DNA of 5,094 nucleotides. Origin: Patescibacteria group bacterium (lineage in GTDB: Bacteria > Patescibacteriota > Patescibacteriia > UBA2591 > UBA6264). Below the pieces are notes generated by a model. It was not told where the DNA came from. It worked only from the letters and a program-made list of their open reading frames with translations, and ran no database searches. Position 1 is the stretch's first letter, and each line of letters starts with the position of its first letter. The position numbers were made by a program, and so were the translations under genes. Shown piece by piece: positions 1 to 4,686 of this stretch. The stretch is from positions 1-5,094 of the forward strand of contig JACZVN010000042.1 of assembly GCA_022572625.1 (NCBI GenBank), given 5' to 3'.

Positions 1-68
1 TTAATATTTTGTGAAAGTTTAGCTAGTTTTTTTTGACTGTTTTTAATTTCTTCTTTATTCAGCATCAT
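1..68 (-). CDS. 5' end of an unidentified gene, partial
   Basis: An open minus-strand frame enters from the left edge. Its start lies near 63-77, where three in-frame ATGs occur (starting at 77, 68 and 65). Read from the last ATG it gives MLNKEEIKNSQKKLAKLSQNI, a lysine-rich and probably helical N-terminus, and stays open to the window edge. No Shine-Dalgarno site precedes any of the three ATGs, which is usual for this window. The gene is divergent from dcd and has a promoter-like signal at 102-130. About 22 residues are not enough to identify the product. The plus-strand frames over the same bases hit stops quickly, which favours the minus strand. Confidence 0.5.
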   Translation of the reverse strand, partial: MMLNKEEIKNSQKKLAKLSQNI

Positions 69-101
69 AATATACATTTCTATATTTGCTCAACTGTTTA
101 A

Positions 102-130
102 ATATTAACATAATTTTTTTCCTTGGTCAA
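102..130 (-). promoter_or_regulatory. Putative promoter for the divergent minus-strand gene
   Basis: On the minus strand, TTGACC (130-125) is followed by a 17-base spacer and TAATAT (107-102), giving 5/6 and 4/6 matches to the sigma-70 boxes. The predicted start of transcription near 95 would leave a leader of about 18-30 bases. An imperfect palindrome, TGTT-N8-AACA (95-110), overlaps the -10 box and could be an operator. In DNA this AT-rich, such matches also arise by chance. Confidence 0.35.
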
Positions 131-138
131 AGACCTAC

Positions 139-147
139 TGTGGATAA
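139..147 (-). promoter_or_regulatory. Perfect DnaA box
   Basis: TGTGGATAA on the plus strand is the exact complement of the DnaA-box consensus TTATCCACA. It lies between the putative minus-strand promoter and the dcd promoter, in an AT-rich divergent intergenic region. No second perfect copy was seen in the window. A single box argues for transcriptional control or titration by DnaA and not for an origin. The match is seen directly; its use is inferred. Confidence 0.5.
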
Positions 148-185
148 CTTTAACTTATTATTATTTAATATTAGTTGTTAAAAAT

Positions 186-214
186 TTGACAGAATTGAAC
201 ATTAAATATATAAT
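186..214 (+). promoter_or_regulatory. Consensus sigma-70 promoter for dcd
   Basis: TTGACA (186-191), a 17-base spacer and TATAAT (209-214) match the consensus at all 12 positions and at the ideal spacing. Transcription should begin near 221, leaving a leader of about 19 bases without a Shine-Dalgarno motif before the dcd ATG at 240. A palindrome, TTAAAT-N5-ATTTAA (202-218), covers the -10 box. It may be an operator or just AT-rich chance. Confidence 0.8.
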
Positions 215-239
215 TTAATAAATAAATTAAAATAGCAAT

Positions 240-800
240 ATGATTCTTTCTGACCGTGACATAAAAAAAGTAATTAAGGATAAAAGTTTAATTTTTAAAC
301 CTGGTTTAAAATTTGATCAAATTGGACCGGCTTCAATTGATTTAAAATTAGGCCCGGTTTTTAAAGTTTTTCATATTGAAAAACATAGTCTTTTAGATCC
401 TAAGAAGGGCATACCTGATAATTTGACCAAAGCCTTTTTTTTAAAAAAGGGGGAATATTTTATTTTACATCCCGATAGTTTTATTTTAGCCAGCACCAAA
501 GAGTATATAAAAGTGTCGGATAATCTAGTTTTAAGAGTTGAGGGTAAGAGTACTTTGGCCCGAATGGGTATTTTAGTTCATACGGCTGGTTATGTCGATC
601 CGGGGTTTGAAGGAACAATTACTTTGGAGATTAGTAATCAATCTAATTTGGCGGTCAAATTATATCCGGAAATGTATATTTGTCAGGTGGCCGTGGAATA
701 TTTATCTTCGCCGGCCGAAGTGCCTTATAATAAACGGAAAAAATCTTTATACTCATCATCTCGAGGACCGGTTGATGCCAAAACAAAGAATTTATTTTAG
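240..800 (+). CDS. dcd: dCTP deaminase
   Basis: Cytosolic enzyme of pyrimidine deoxynucleotide metabolism that deaminates dCTP to dUTP, the precursor of dUMP and so of dTMP. The 186 residues match the usual family length (about 190). The N-terminus MILSDRDI is typical and fixes the start. Family motifs follow in order: GPASIDLKLG (29-38), VEGKSTLARMG (100-110, with the substrate-contacting Ser/Arg), and HTAGYVDPGFEGTITLEIS (114-132), in which Glu130 is the expected catalytic base. The C-terminal tail with SRGPVDAK (174-181) resembles the nucleotide-closing lid. Some relatives are bifunctional and also hydrolyse dUTP. The sequence alone does not settle whether this one is, and no separate dUTPase is present here. 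It is transcribed from the consensus promoter at 186-214 and ends in TAG. Confidence 0.93.
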   Translation: MILSDRDIKKVIKDKSLIFKPGLKFDQIGPASIDLKLGPVFKVFHIEKHSLLDPKKGIPDNLTKAFFLKKGEYFILHPDSFILASTKEYIKVSDNLVLRVEGKSTLARMGILVHTAGYVDPGFEGTITLEISNQSNLAVKLYPEMYICQVAVEYLSSPAEVPYNKRKKSLYSSSRGPVDAKTKNLF

Positions 801-811
801 AAATTTTTCTC

Positions 812-840
812 TTGACTTTTTATTCAGGCCTTGGCAAAAT
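812..840 (+). promoter_or_regulatory. Putative promoter for the PspC gene, possibly leaderless
   Basis: TTGACT (812-817), a 17-base spacer and CAAAAT (835-840), with an extended -10 TG at 832-833, lie in the 48-base gap after dcd. Predicted transcription would begin within a few bases of the ATG at 849, giving a leaderless or nearly leaderless message. This also argues against the upstream TTG at 831 as the start codon, because it would lie inside the promoter. Confidence 0.5.
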
Positions 841-848
841 TAAATTAT

Positions 849-1166
849 ATGACTGAAGAAAAAAAATATAAAAAACTTTATCGTTCGCGAACAGACCGGA
901 TTATTGCCGGCGTCTGTGGTGGTTTAGCTGAATATTCTAATGCTGATCCGGTATTTATTAGAATTGCTTTTTTAATCTTAATGTTTTTTAATGGTCTGGG
1001 AGTTTTAGTCTATCTTGTTTTGATTTTAATTATTCCCCTTGAACCCGGACTGGAAGTAAAAGTTAACCGGGAAAAGAAAATTGGGGAAATGGTTAGGGGA
1101 GTGAAAAATAAAGCCAAGTCATTGATGAATGAATTTAAGAAAGATAAAGAAAATAAAGAAGAATAA
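849..1166 (+). CDS. PspC-domain small membrane protein
   Basis: A 105-residue protein whose first two thirds form a PspC domain (phage shock protein C family). It contains KLYRSRTDRIIAGVCGGLAEY (9-29), with the family hallmark AGVCGGLAEY, then a hydrophobic segment at about 36-63 that crosses or dips into the inner membrane. A highly charged lysine/glutamate tail (70-105) is probably cytoplasmic. In Proteobacteria PspC senses membrane stress with PspB and PspA; no such partners are visible here, so the role of this lone copy is unknown, perhaps in envelope stress. The ATG at 849 is chosen over a TTG at 831, because PspC proteins normally begin shortly before the KLYRS motif and 831 falls within a promoter-like element. 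No Shine-Dalgarno site is visible. A strong terminator follows. Confidence 0.85.
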   Translation: MTEEKKYKKLYRSRTDRIIAGVCGGLAEYSNADPVFIRIAFLILMFFNGLGVLVYLVLILIIPLEPGLEVKVNREKKIGEMVRGVKNKAKSLMNEFKKDKENKEE

Positions 1167-1225
1167 TTCTCTATAACAAATTTTTTAATATATTTTATTA
1201 CTATCCTAGTAATTTTGTTTTATTT

Positions 1226-1252
1226 AAAAAGCAGGCTTAAAGCCTGCTTTTT
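1226..1252 (+). terminator. Rho-independent terminator after the PspC gene
   Basis: GCAGGCT (1231-1237) pairs perfectly with AGCCTGC (1241-1247) across a 3-base loop. The flanking A5 (1226-1230) and T5 (1248-1252) extend the stem to 12 pairs and supply the U-tract. The structure is symmetric and could work in both directions. It separates the dcd/PspC transcripts from the signalling operon. Confidence 0.88.
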
Positions 1253-1273
1253 GCTGTATTTACTTTAAAAATA

Positions 1274-1282
1274 TGATATAAT
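1274..1282 (+). promoter_or_regulatory. Extended -10 promoter for the kinase operon
   Basis: TGATATAAT (1274-1282) is a perfect TATAAT with an extended -10 TG. No good -35 box lies at 16-18 bases, as is common for extended -10 promoters. Only six bases separate the -10 box from the kinase ATG at 1289, so the message would start at or next to the A of the ATG and be leaderless. Confidence 0.6.
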
Positions 1283-1288
1283 AAAAAT

Positions 1289-1864
1289 ATGAAAAATAAG
1301 CAAAAAAATGCTAGAAAAATAGTCAAACCGCCTAAAAAGACAATTATCGAAATCAGGGAACAATTTAAGACCATTTTCGACAATTCTAATGACATAATTA
1401 GTTATATTGATAGGCGAGGGAAAATAGTTGATATTAATAAAAGAATTAACGATATCCTTGGTTATAAACCAAAAGAGATTATTGGTAAAAATTTTACTCA
1501 GATTGGAATCATTCCTTTAAAAGATTTAGCTAATATGCTTAAGCTTTTTGAAGATACGATTATTAAGGGAAGAATCATGCCCAATTTTGAGATTAAGCTT
1601 AAGCATAAAAACGGACGTAAAATTTTTATAATGGAAGTCGGGACAAGCTTTATTAAAAAAAACGGTCAAGTAGAGGGTGTGGTGAGTATATACCGAGATA
1701 TTACTAGGCAAAAAAGGATTGAAGAAAATTTACAAAAAGCATTGAAAAAAGTAAAGGAAGTTGCTAAACTTAAAGATGATTTTTTAAATATGACCAGTCA
1801 TGAATTAAAAACTCCGCTGATCCCAATTACTTCACAAACCGAGTTATTGTTGTACGGCGATTAG
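1289..1864 (+). CDS. PAS sensor histidine kinase, N-terminal part (PAS + HisKA helix 1)
   Basis: A 191-residue product of the first half of the interrupted kinase. Residues 1-23 are basic, with no signal peptide or membrane segment, so it is cytosolic. A PAS domain spans about 24-140: FKTIFDNSNDIISYIDRRG (26-44), the DILGYKPKEIIGKN stretch (55-68), and the closing VSIYRDITRQK (132-142). A coiled linker (143-162) leads into the H-box FLNMTSHELKTPL (165-177), with the phospho-acceptor His171 followed by Glu172. The chain stops at Asp191, in the loop between the two dimerisation helices, so the half alone lacks ATP binding and could only be phosphorylated in trans. The PAS ligand cannot be told from sequence. 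The start has no Shine-Dalgarno site; a TATAAT six bases upstream suggests leaderless translation. Confidence 0.8.
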   Translation: MKNKQKNARKIVKPPKKTIIEIREQFKTIFDNSNDIISYIDRRGKIVDINKRINDILGYKPKEIIGKNFTQIGIIPLKDLANMLKLFEDTIIKGRIMPNFEIKLKHKNGRKIFIMEVGTSFIKKNGQVEGVVSIYRDITRQKRIEENLQKALKKVKEVAKLKDDFLNMTSHELKTPLIPITSQTELLLYGD

Positions 1865-1900
1865 GGCCGATTAAATAAAAAACAAGCCCAGGCCATAAAA

Positions 1901-2464
1901 ATGATTGCTAGAAATACTGATCGCTTAACGAGATTAGTGAATGATATATTAGATATCACCAAAATAAAATCAAAAAAATTACAGTTAATTTTAGAAAACG
2001 CGGATCTATCTAAAATTATTGCTGATTCAGTTGAAGATTTCAAAAATCTAGCTGATCAAAAACAAATTGAACTAAAATCAAAATTGTTAACTAAATCATT
2101 AAAGCTGCTTATCGATCAGGCCCGGATATGCCAAGTCATGGCTAATTGTTTGGATAACGCCATTAAATTTACGCCAGGTAAAGGATTAATAGAAGTAGAA
2201 ATGAAAAAGGTTAAAGATAATCTAGTAGTTAGTATCAAGGATACAGGCATTGGCATTAGTAAAAGATATTTAAGAAAGATATTTATTCCTTTTTTTAGGG
2301 TAGAAAGTGATATCACTCGAAAATTTGGCGGCACCGGACTGGGTTTAGCTATTTGCAAAGGAATTATCAATATTCATCATGGTAAGATCTGGGCTAAAAG
2401 CTTAGGAAAAGGAAAGGGCACTACGCTTACCTTTACCTTGCCTTTGAAGACAAAGAAACAATAA
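1901..2464 (+). CDS. Sensor histidine kinase, C-terminal part (HisKA helix 2 + HATPase_c)
   Basis: A 187-residue frame starting at the first ATG after the TAG, in the same frame as the upstream half; homology really begins at 1865. Residues 1-20 (ending LVNDILDIT) are the second dimerisation helix. The rest is a full ATP-binding domain: N-box CLDNAIKF (83-90, Mg/ATP Asn86), G1 box DTGIG (114-118), F-box region FIPFFRV (128-134), and G2 box GGTGLGL (143-149). It should bind ATP but lacks the acceptor histidine. No Shine-Dalgarno site precedes the ATG, so independent translation is doubtful; reinitiation 37 bases past the stop, or readthrough, would be needed. It lies 18 bases before the response regulator, its natural partner. 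Confidence 0.7.
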   Translation: MIARNTDRLTRLVNDILDITKIKSKKLQLILENADLSKIIADSVEDFKNLADQKQIELKSKLLTKSLKLLIDQARICQVMANCLDNAIKFTPGKGLIEVEMKKVKDNLVVSIKDTGIGISKRYLRKIFIPFFRVESDITRKFGGTGLGLAICKGIINIHHGKIWAKSLGKGKGTTLTFTLPLKTKKQ

Positions 2465-2473
2465 AATTATAAG
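2444..2473 (+). promoter_or_regulatory. Possible internal promoter for the response regulator
   Basis: TTGAAG (2444-2449), an 18-base spacer and TATAAG (2468-2473) lie at the end of the kinase frame. The -10 box ends nine bases before the regulator ATG, so a message from here would be leaderless or nearly so. This would uncouple the regulator and cohesin genes from the broken kinase. AT-rich DNA gives such matches easily. Confidence 0.35.
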
Positions 2474-2482
2474 TAAAAATAT

Positions 2483-2854
2483 ATGAATGATAAAAAAAGA
2501 ATTCTTCATGTTGATGATGAGACTGATATTTTAGAGACGGTCAATACTATTTTAGAAAACGAAGGTTTTGAAGTGGTGAGCGTTGATTCAGGAAAAGAGG
2601 CTTTGAAACAAATAAAATCCAATAATTTTGATTTGTTTATTTTGGATGTGATGATGCCTGATATGTCGGGCTGGGATTTATTTACCCGGATCAAAAAGTT
2701 AAAGTCAGATTATAAGGTGATTATTTTAAGTATTATCGAAGTCTCTCAATCCAGATTAAAAGAATTGCAAGCACATGGTATTAGTGATTATATTACGAAG
2801 CCATTTCATCGGGATGATTTTGTAAAACGGATTAAAAAAATTATTCTAAACTAA
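2483..2854 (+). CDS. Single-domain response regulator (receiver protein)
   Basis: A 123-residue stand-alone receiver domain with no DNA-binding or enzymatic output. The phosphorylation site is complete: acidic pair Asp11/Asp12 (HVDDE), phospho-acceptor Asp55 in LFILDVMMPDMSGWD (51-65), switch Ser83 in VIILS, and Lys106 in ITKPF. It presumably takes phosphate from the adjacent kinase. Without an output domain it must act by protein contact, or as a phosphorelay intermediate or phosphate sink, as CheY- or Spo0F-like proteins do. The start has no Shine-Dalgarno site. Its stop overlaps the cohesin gene start by one base (TAATG), which indicates translational coupling and a functional link to that membrane protein. 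Confidence 0.92.
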   Translation: MNDKKRILHVDDETDILETVNTILENEGFEVVSVDSGKEALKQIKSNNFDLFILDVMMPDMSGWDLFTRIKKLKSDYKVIILSIIEVSQSRLKELQAHGISDYITKPFHRDDFVKRIKKIILN

Positions 2855-4269
2855 TGATTAAAAAAAATTTCATTGCTTTAATTATTTTTATTATTTTGGC
2901 TGGTTTTATTCTCCTGCCCAAGGTTAGCAATGCTCAAAAAGGCGCCACCCTATATATGTCTCCGGGCAGCGGCAGTTTTTTTGTCGACAGCACTTTTAGC
3001 GTTTCTATTTTTGTTAATACGGGTGGTCAGGATATTAATGCCGTTAAAGTTGGCATTAAATTTCCGCCAGATAAGTTGCAAATTGTCAGTCCCACCGCTG
3101 GAAAATCTTTTATTTCTGTCTGGGTTTCACAGCCAGAGTTTTCCAATATTGATGGGATCATGAATTTAACCGGCGGTTTGCCATCACCCGGGATTAATAC
3201 TTCAAGCGGCTTAGTAACGACCATTATTTTCCGGGTTAAAAGACCGGGCGAAGCAAACGTGGAATTTATAGATTCATCAAAAATTTTAAAAAATGACGGT
3301 CAAGGAACTAATGTTTTAAATTCACTCATTGGCGGCCGGTATACACTTCTAGTTCCTCCACCCGAAGGACCAATTGTCACTTCGCTTACTCATCCTGATA
3401 AGAATAATTGGTATAGTGATCCAAATCCAGTATTTTCCTGGACCAAAGATGAAGGAGTAGATGAGTTTAGTTATGAGTTTAATCGCCAGCCGCGCAGCGT
3501 GCCTGACAATGTTTCTGAAGGATCCCATATGATTCAAGAATATAGTAAGATCACTGATAATATTTGGTATTTCCATGTCCGAGCGCGTAAAACAACTTGG
3601 GGAGGAACAACTCATTTTCCGGTTTTAATTGATACCACTCCGCCGGCTTCTTTTATTCCTAAACTTGACTCTAAAACCATTACTGAAATCCAAAGAGGAA
3701 ATATTTATTTTGTGACTACTGATAATGCTTCAGGGATTGACCATTATGAACTTAAAATAGAAAAACTTGATGATATTCAACAAAGTAATGTTACTCCTTT
3801 TTTCTTTGAAATTTCTTCGCCCTATCGACTGCCGTCTTTAAATGTCGGGAATTATAAGATTACAGTGCGAGCCTATGATAAGACTAGCAATTGGATTGAT
3901 GAATCAGTTACTTTAAAAGTAATAGCTGTTACTTTTTGGCAACGCTTTAGTGTTGTTTATTTAATGGAAATTTGGGCCGGCCTGGCTTTACTGATTATCA
4001 TTTTATTGATTGTCACCCTAAGGATAAGATCTAAAAGAAAAGGCTTGTATGATTCTAAAAAAGCGTCTCAAGAAATTGATCGAGTTTTTGATATTTTAGA
4101 ACAAGATTTATTAGCCAAGTTAAAAGAGCTTGAACAATCAAAAACAGAAGGAGAGCTTAGTCAAAAAGAAAAAGAATTACATGATAAAATTATCAAAGAT
4201 CTTCGACTAAGTGAAAAAAATTTGAAGCGTTATTTAGATAACCATCATTCAGAAAACAAGCAAGAATAG
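2854..4269 (+). CDS. Cohesin-domain, Ig-like, single-pass membrane protein
   Basis: A 471-residue envelope protein. Residues 1-27 form a signal peptide (KKN, hydrophobic core, SNA before Gln28). Residues about 31-165 resemble a type I/II cohesin-like beta-sandwich: FSVSIFVNTGGQDINAVKV at 48-66, KFPPDKLQIV at 69-78, and LVTTIIFRVKRPGEANVEF at 120-138. A Pro-rich joint (167-173) precedes an Ig/FN3-like module (about 174-260) and a second one (about 261-357) that opens DTTPP and contains TDNASGIDHYEL (289-300) and VRAYDKTSNW (338-347). One membrane helix spans about 366-389, followed by a basic stop-transfer RIRSKRK. The 80-residue cytoplasmic tail is rich in Lys, Glu and Leu and looks like a coiled coil (403-462). 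Cohesins classically bind dockerins, but many non-cellulosomal cohesin domains have unknown ligands, and no dockerin is visible here. The one-base overlap with the receiver gene suggests a signalling or adhesion role. The exact function is unknown. Confidence 0.82.
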   Translation: MIKKNFIALIIFIILAGFILLPKVSNAQKGATLYMSPGSGSFFVDSTFSVSIFVNTGGQDINAVKVGIKFPPDKLQIVSPTAGKSFISVWVSQPEFSNIDGIMNLTGGLPSPGINTSSGLVTTIIFRVKRPGEANVEFIDSSKILKNDGQGTNVLNSLIGGRYTLLVPPPEGPIVTSLTHPDKNNWYSDPNPVFSWTKDEGVDEFSYEFNRQPRSVPDNVSEGSHMIQEYSKITDNIWYFHVRARKTTWGGTTHFPVLIDTTPPASFIPKLDSKTITEIQRGNIYFVTTDNASGIDHYELKIEKLDDIQQSNVTPFFFEISSPYRLPSLNVGNYKITVRAYDKTSNWIDESVTLKVIAVTFWQRFSVVYLMEIWAGLALLIIILLIVTLRIRSKRKGLYDSKKASQEIDRVFDILEQDLLAKLKELEQSKTEGELSQKEKELHDKIIKDLRLSEKNLKRYLDNHHSENKQE

Positions 4270-4273
4270 AGGA

Positions 4274-4302
4274 TTGACCTTTGTCTTAAATTTTGTTAAT
4301 CT
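4274..4302 (+). promoter_or_regulatory. Putative promoter for the Ada-like gene
   Basis: TTGACC (4274-4279), a 17-base spacer and TAATCT (4297-4302), with an extended -10 TG (4294-4295), begin five bases after the cohesin stop. Transcription would start near 4309, leaving a leader of about 34 bases that carries the Shine-Dalgarno site. The -35 box is good and the -10 box weak. Confidence 0.45.
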
Positions 4303-4329
4303 CTTAATAAGATTTAAAATTTGATTTTT
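4288..4329 (+). terminator. Weak AT-rich hairpin with a T-tract after the cohesin gene
   Basis: AAATTTT (4288-4294) pairs with AAAATTT (4316-4322), and AATCT (4298-4302) with AGATT (4310-4314), separated by a small internal loop and with a 7-base loop CTTAATA. TTTTT follows at 4325-4329. With almost no G-C pairs it would be a weak terminator. It also overlaps the -10 of the putative promoter at 4274-4302, so it may instead be an operator. Confidence 0.35.
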
Positions 4330-4330
4330 A

Positions 4331-4336
4331 AAGGAG
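4331..4336 (+). promoter_or_regulatory. Shine-Dalgarno site that selects the GTG start
   Basis: AAGGAG lies six bases before GTG at 4343, the ideal spacing, but only three bases before the alternative TTG at 4340. It therefore favours the GTG. It is the only strong Shine-Dalgarno motif upstream of any gene in this window. Confidence 0.75.
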
Positions 4337-4342
4337 TATTTG

Positions 4343-4582
4343 GTGGCTAAGAAAAAGGTTTATTTAGTTTTAAAAAATAATCAGATTATTAATAGTTTTA
4401 AGCTAGGCAAATATGCCGGGATTAAAACCTATAAGATTTTCGGTCGATTGAATTGCGGAACTGGCATGAGCGCTAAAAAAGAAAATCGGGTTTTCTTTTT
4501 AACTTGGGCCGATGCGATTGAAGCCGGTTATCGACCTTGTAAAAATTGTCGGCCGACAGTAGAAAATACTAATAAAAATTAA
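4343..4582 (+). CDS. Small protein with an Ada-type metal-binding domain
   Basis: A 79-residue protein from the GTG at 4343, chosen for its Shine-Dalgarno spacing. Residues about 30-71 resemble the zinc-binding N-terminal domain of the Ada DNA-repair regulator. The signature VFFLTWADAIEAGYRPCKNC (50-69) matches the Ada pattern of an aromatic strand, an alanine-rich helix, then G(Y/F)RPCKxCRP. Cys66 and Cys69 are the C-terminal metal ligands and Cys38 fits the first N-terminal one. The second N-terminal cysteine of Ada, four residues later, is Met42, so the site has three cysteines or recruits another ligand. Residues 5-29 are beta-like (KVYLVLKNNQIINSFKLG). No AraC DNA-binding or methyltransferase domain follows, so it is not a full Ada protein. 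It could bind DNA or metal, but its role is unknown. A terminator begins at its stop codon. Confidence 0.75.
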   Translation: MAKKKVYLVLKNNQIINSFKLGKYAGIKTYKIFGRLNCGTGMSAKKENRVFFLTWADAIEAGYRPCKNCRPTVENTNKN

Positions 4583-4614
4583 GCGGTTTAATATAAGTTT
4601 GAACCGCTTTTATA
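4581..4614 (+). terminator. Rho-independent terminator after the Ada-like gene
   Basis: AAGCGGTTTAA (4581-4591) pairs with TTGAACCGCTT (4599-4609) through 11 pairs including one U-G wobble, with a 7-base loop, followed by a T-rich tract (4608-4620, TTTTATATTTTAC). The stem overlaps the last two bases of the Ada-like stop codon. Confidence 0.85.
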
Positions 4615-4615
4615 T

Positions 4616-4643
4616 TTTACTTTAATTAAAAAAATGTTATAAT
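4616..4643 (+). promoter_or_regulatory. Promoter for the guaB-like gene
   Basis: TGTTATAAT (4635-4643) is a perfect TATAAT with an extended -10 TG. TTTACT (4616-4621) is a moderate -35 box at a 16-base spacing. Transcription would start near 4650, giving a leader of about 37 bases without a clear Shine-Dalgarno site. Position right after a terminator supports an independent unit. Confidence 0.65.
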
Positions 4644-4686
4644 TTATCCTCTAACTAAAGTGGTTGAAATTTAATCTTTTAAATTT

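Larger units (their letters stand above)
1289..2464 (+). pseudogene. PAS histidine kinase gene interrupted by one in-frame TAG
   Basis: Taken as one frame, the 391 codons before the terminal TAA make a complete cytosolic kinase: PAS (about 24-140), linker helix, HisKA with His171, then HATPase_c. One TAG at codon 192 (1862-1864) breaks it. Both flanks stay in the same frame and match the normal HisKA loop, which reads LLLYGD, stop, GRLNKKQ. The break is therefore a single substitution, for example from TTG Leu or TAT/TAC Tyr, and not a frameshift. All catalytic motifs on both sides are intact, so the change is recent, a strain variant, a sequencing error, read through, or tolerated as two chains. 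UAG is not reassigned generally, since dcd and the cohesin gene end in it. The two halves are listed separately below. Confidence 0.65.

Noticed and set aside
78..239. Replication origin
   Set aside because: Only one perfect DnaA box is visible and neither dnaA nor dnaN is present; recorded as a possible regulatory site instead.
592..843. Plus-strand frame of 83 codons overlapping dcd
   Set aside because: It lies in another frame of the clearly conserved dcd gene and has no recognisable motif.
831..848. TTG at 831 as start of the PspC gene
   Set aside because: It falls inside a promoter-like element and adds six residues not typical of PspC proteins; ATG 849 fits better.
1862..1864. UAG reassigned to an amino acid genome-wide
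   Set aside because: dcd (798-800) and the cohesin gene (4267-4269) both end in TAG at sensible protein ends, so UAG works as a stop here.
2930..3163. Plus-strand frame of 77 codons inside the cohesin gene
   Set aside because: Out-of-frame shadow of the cohesin domain with no independent signal.
1526..3615. Minus-strand frames at 1526-1711, 1861-2043, 2116-2370, 2506-2694, 3027-3224 and 3349-3615
   Set aside because: All are antisense to genes with clear conserved domains, lack start signals and show no family motifs.
4340..4342. TTG at 4340 as start of the Ada-like gene
   Set aside because: It is only three bases from AAGGAG; GTG at 4343 has the ideal six-base spacing.
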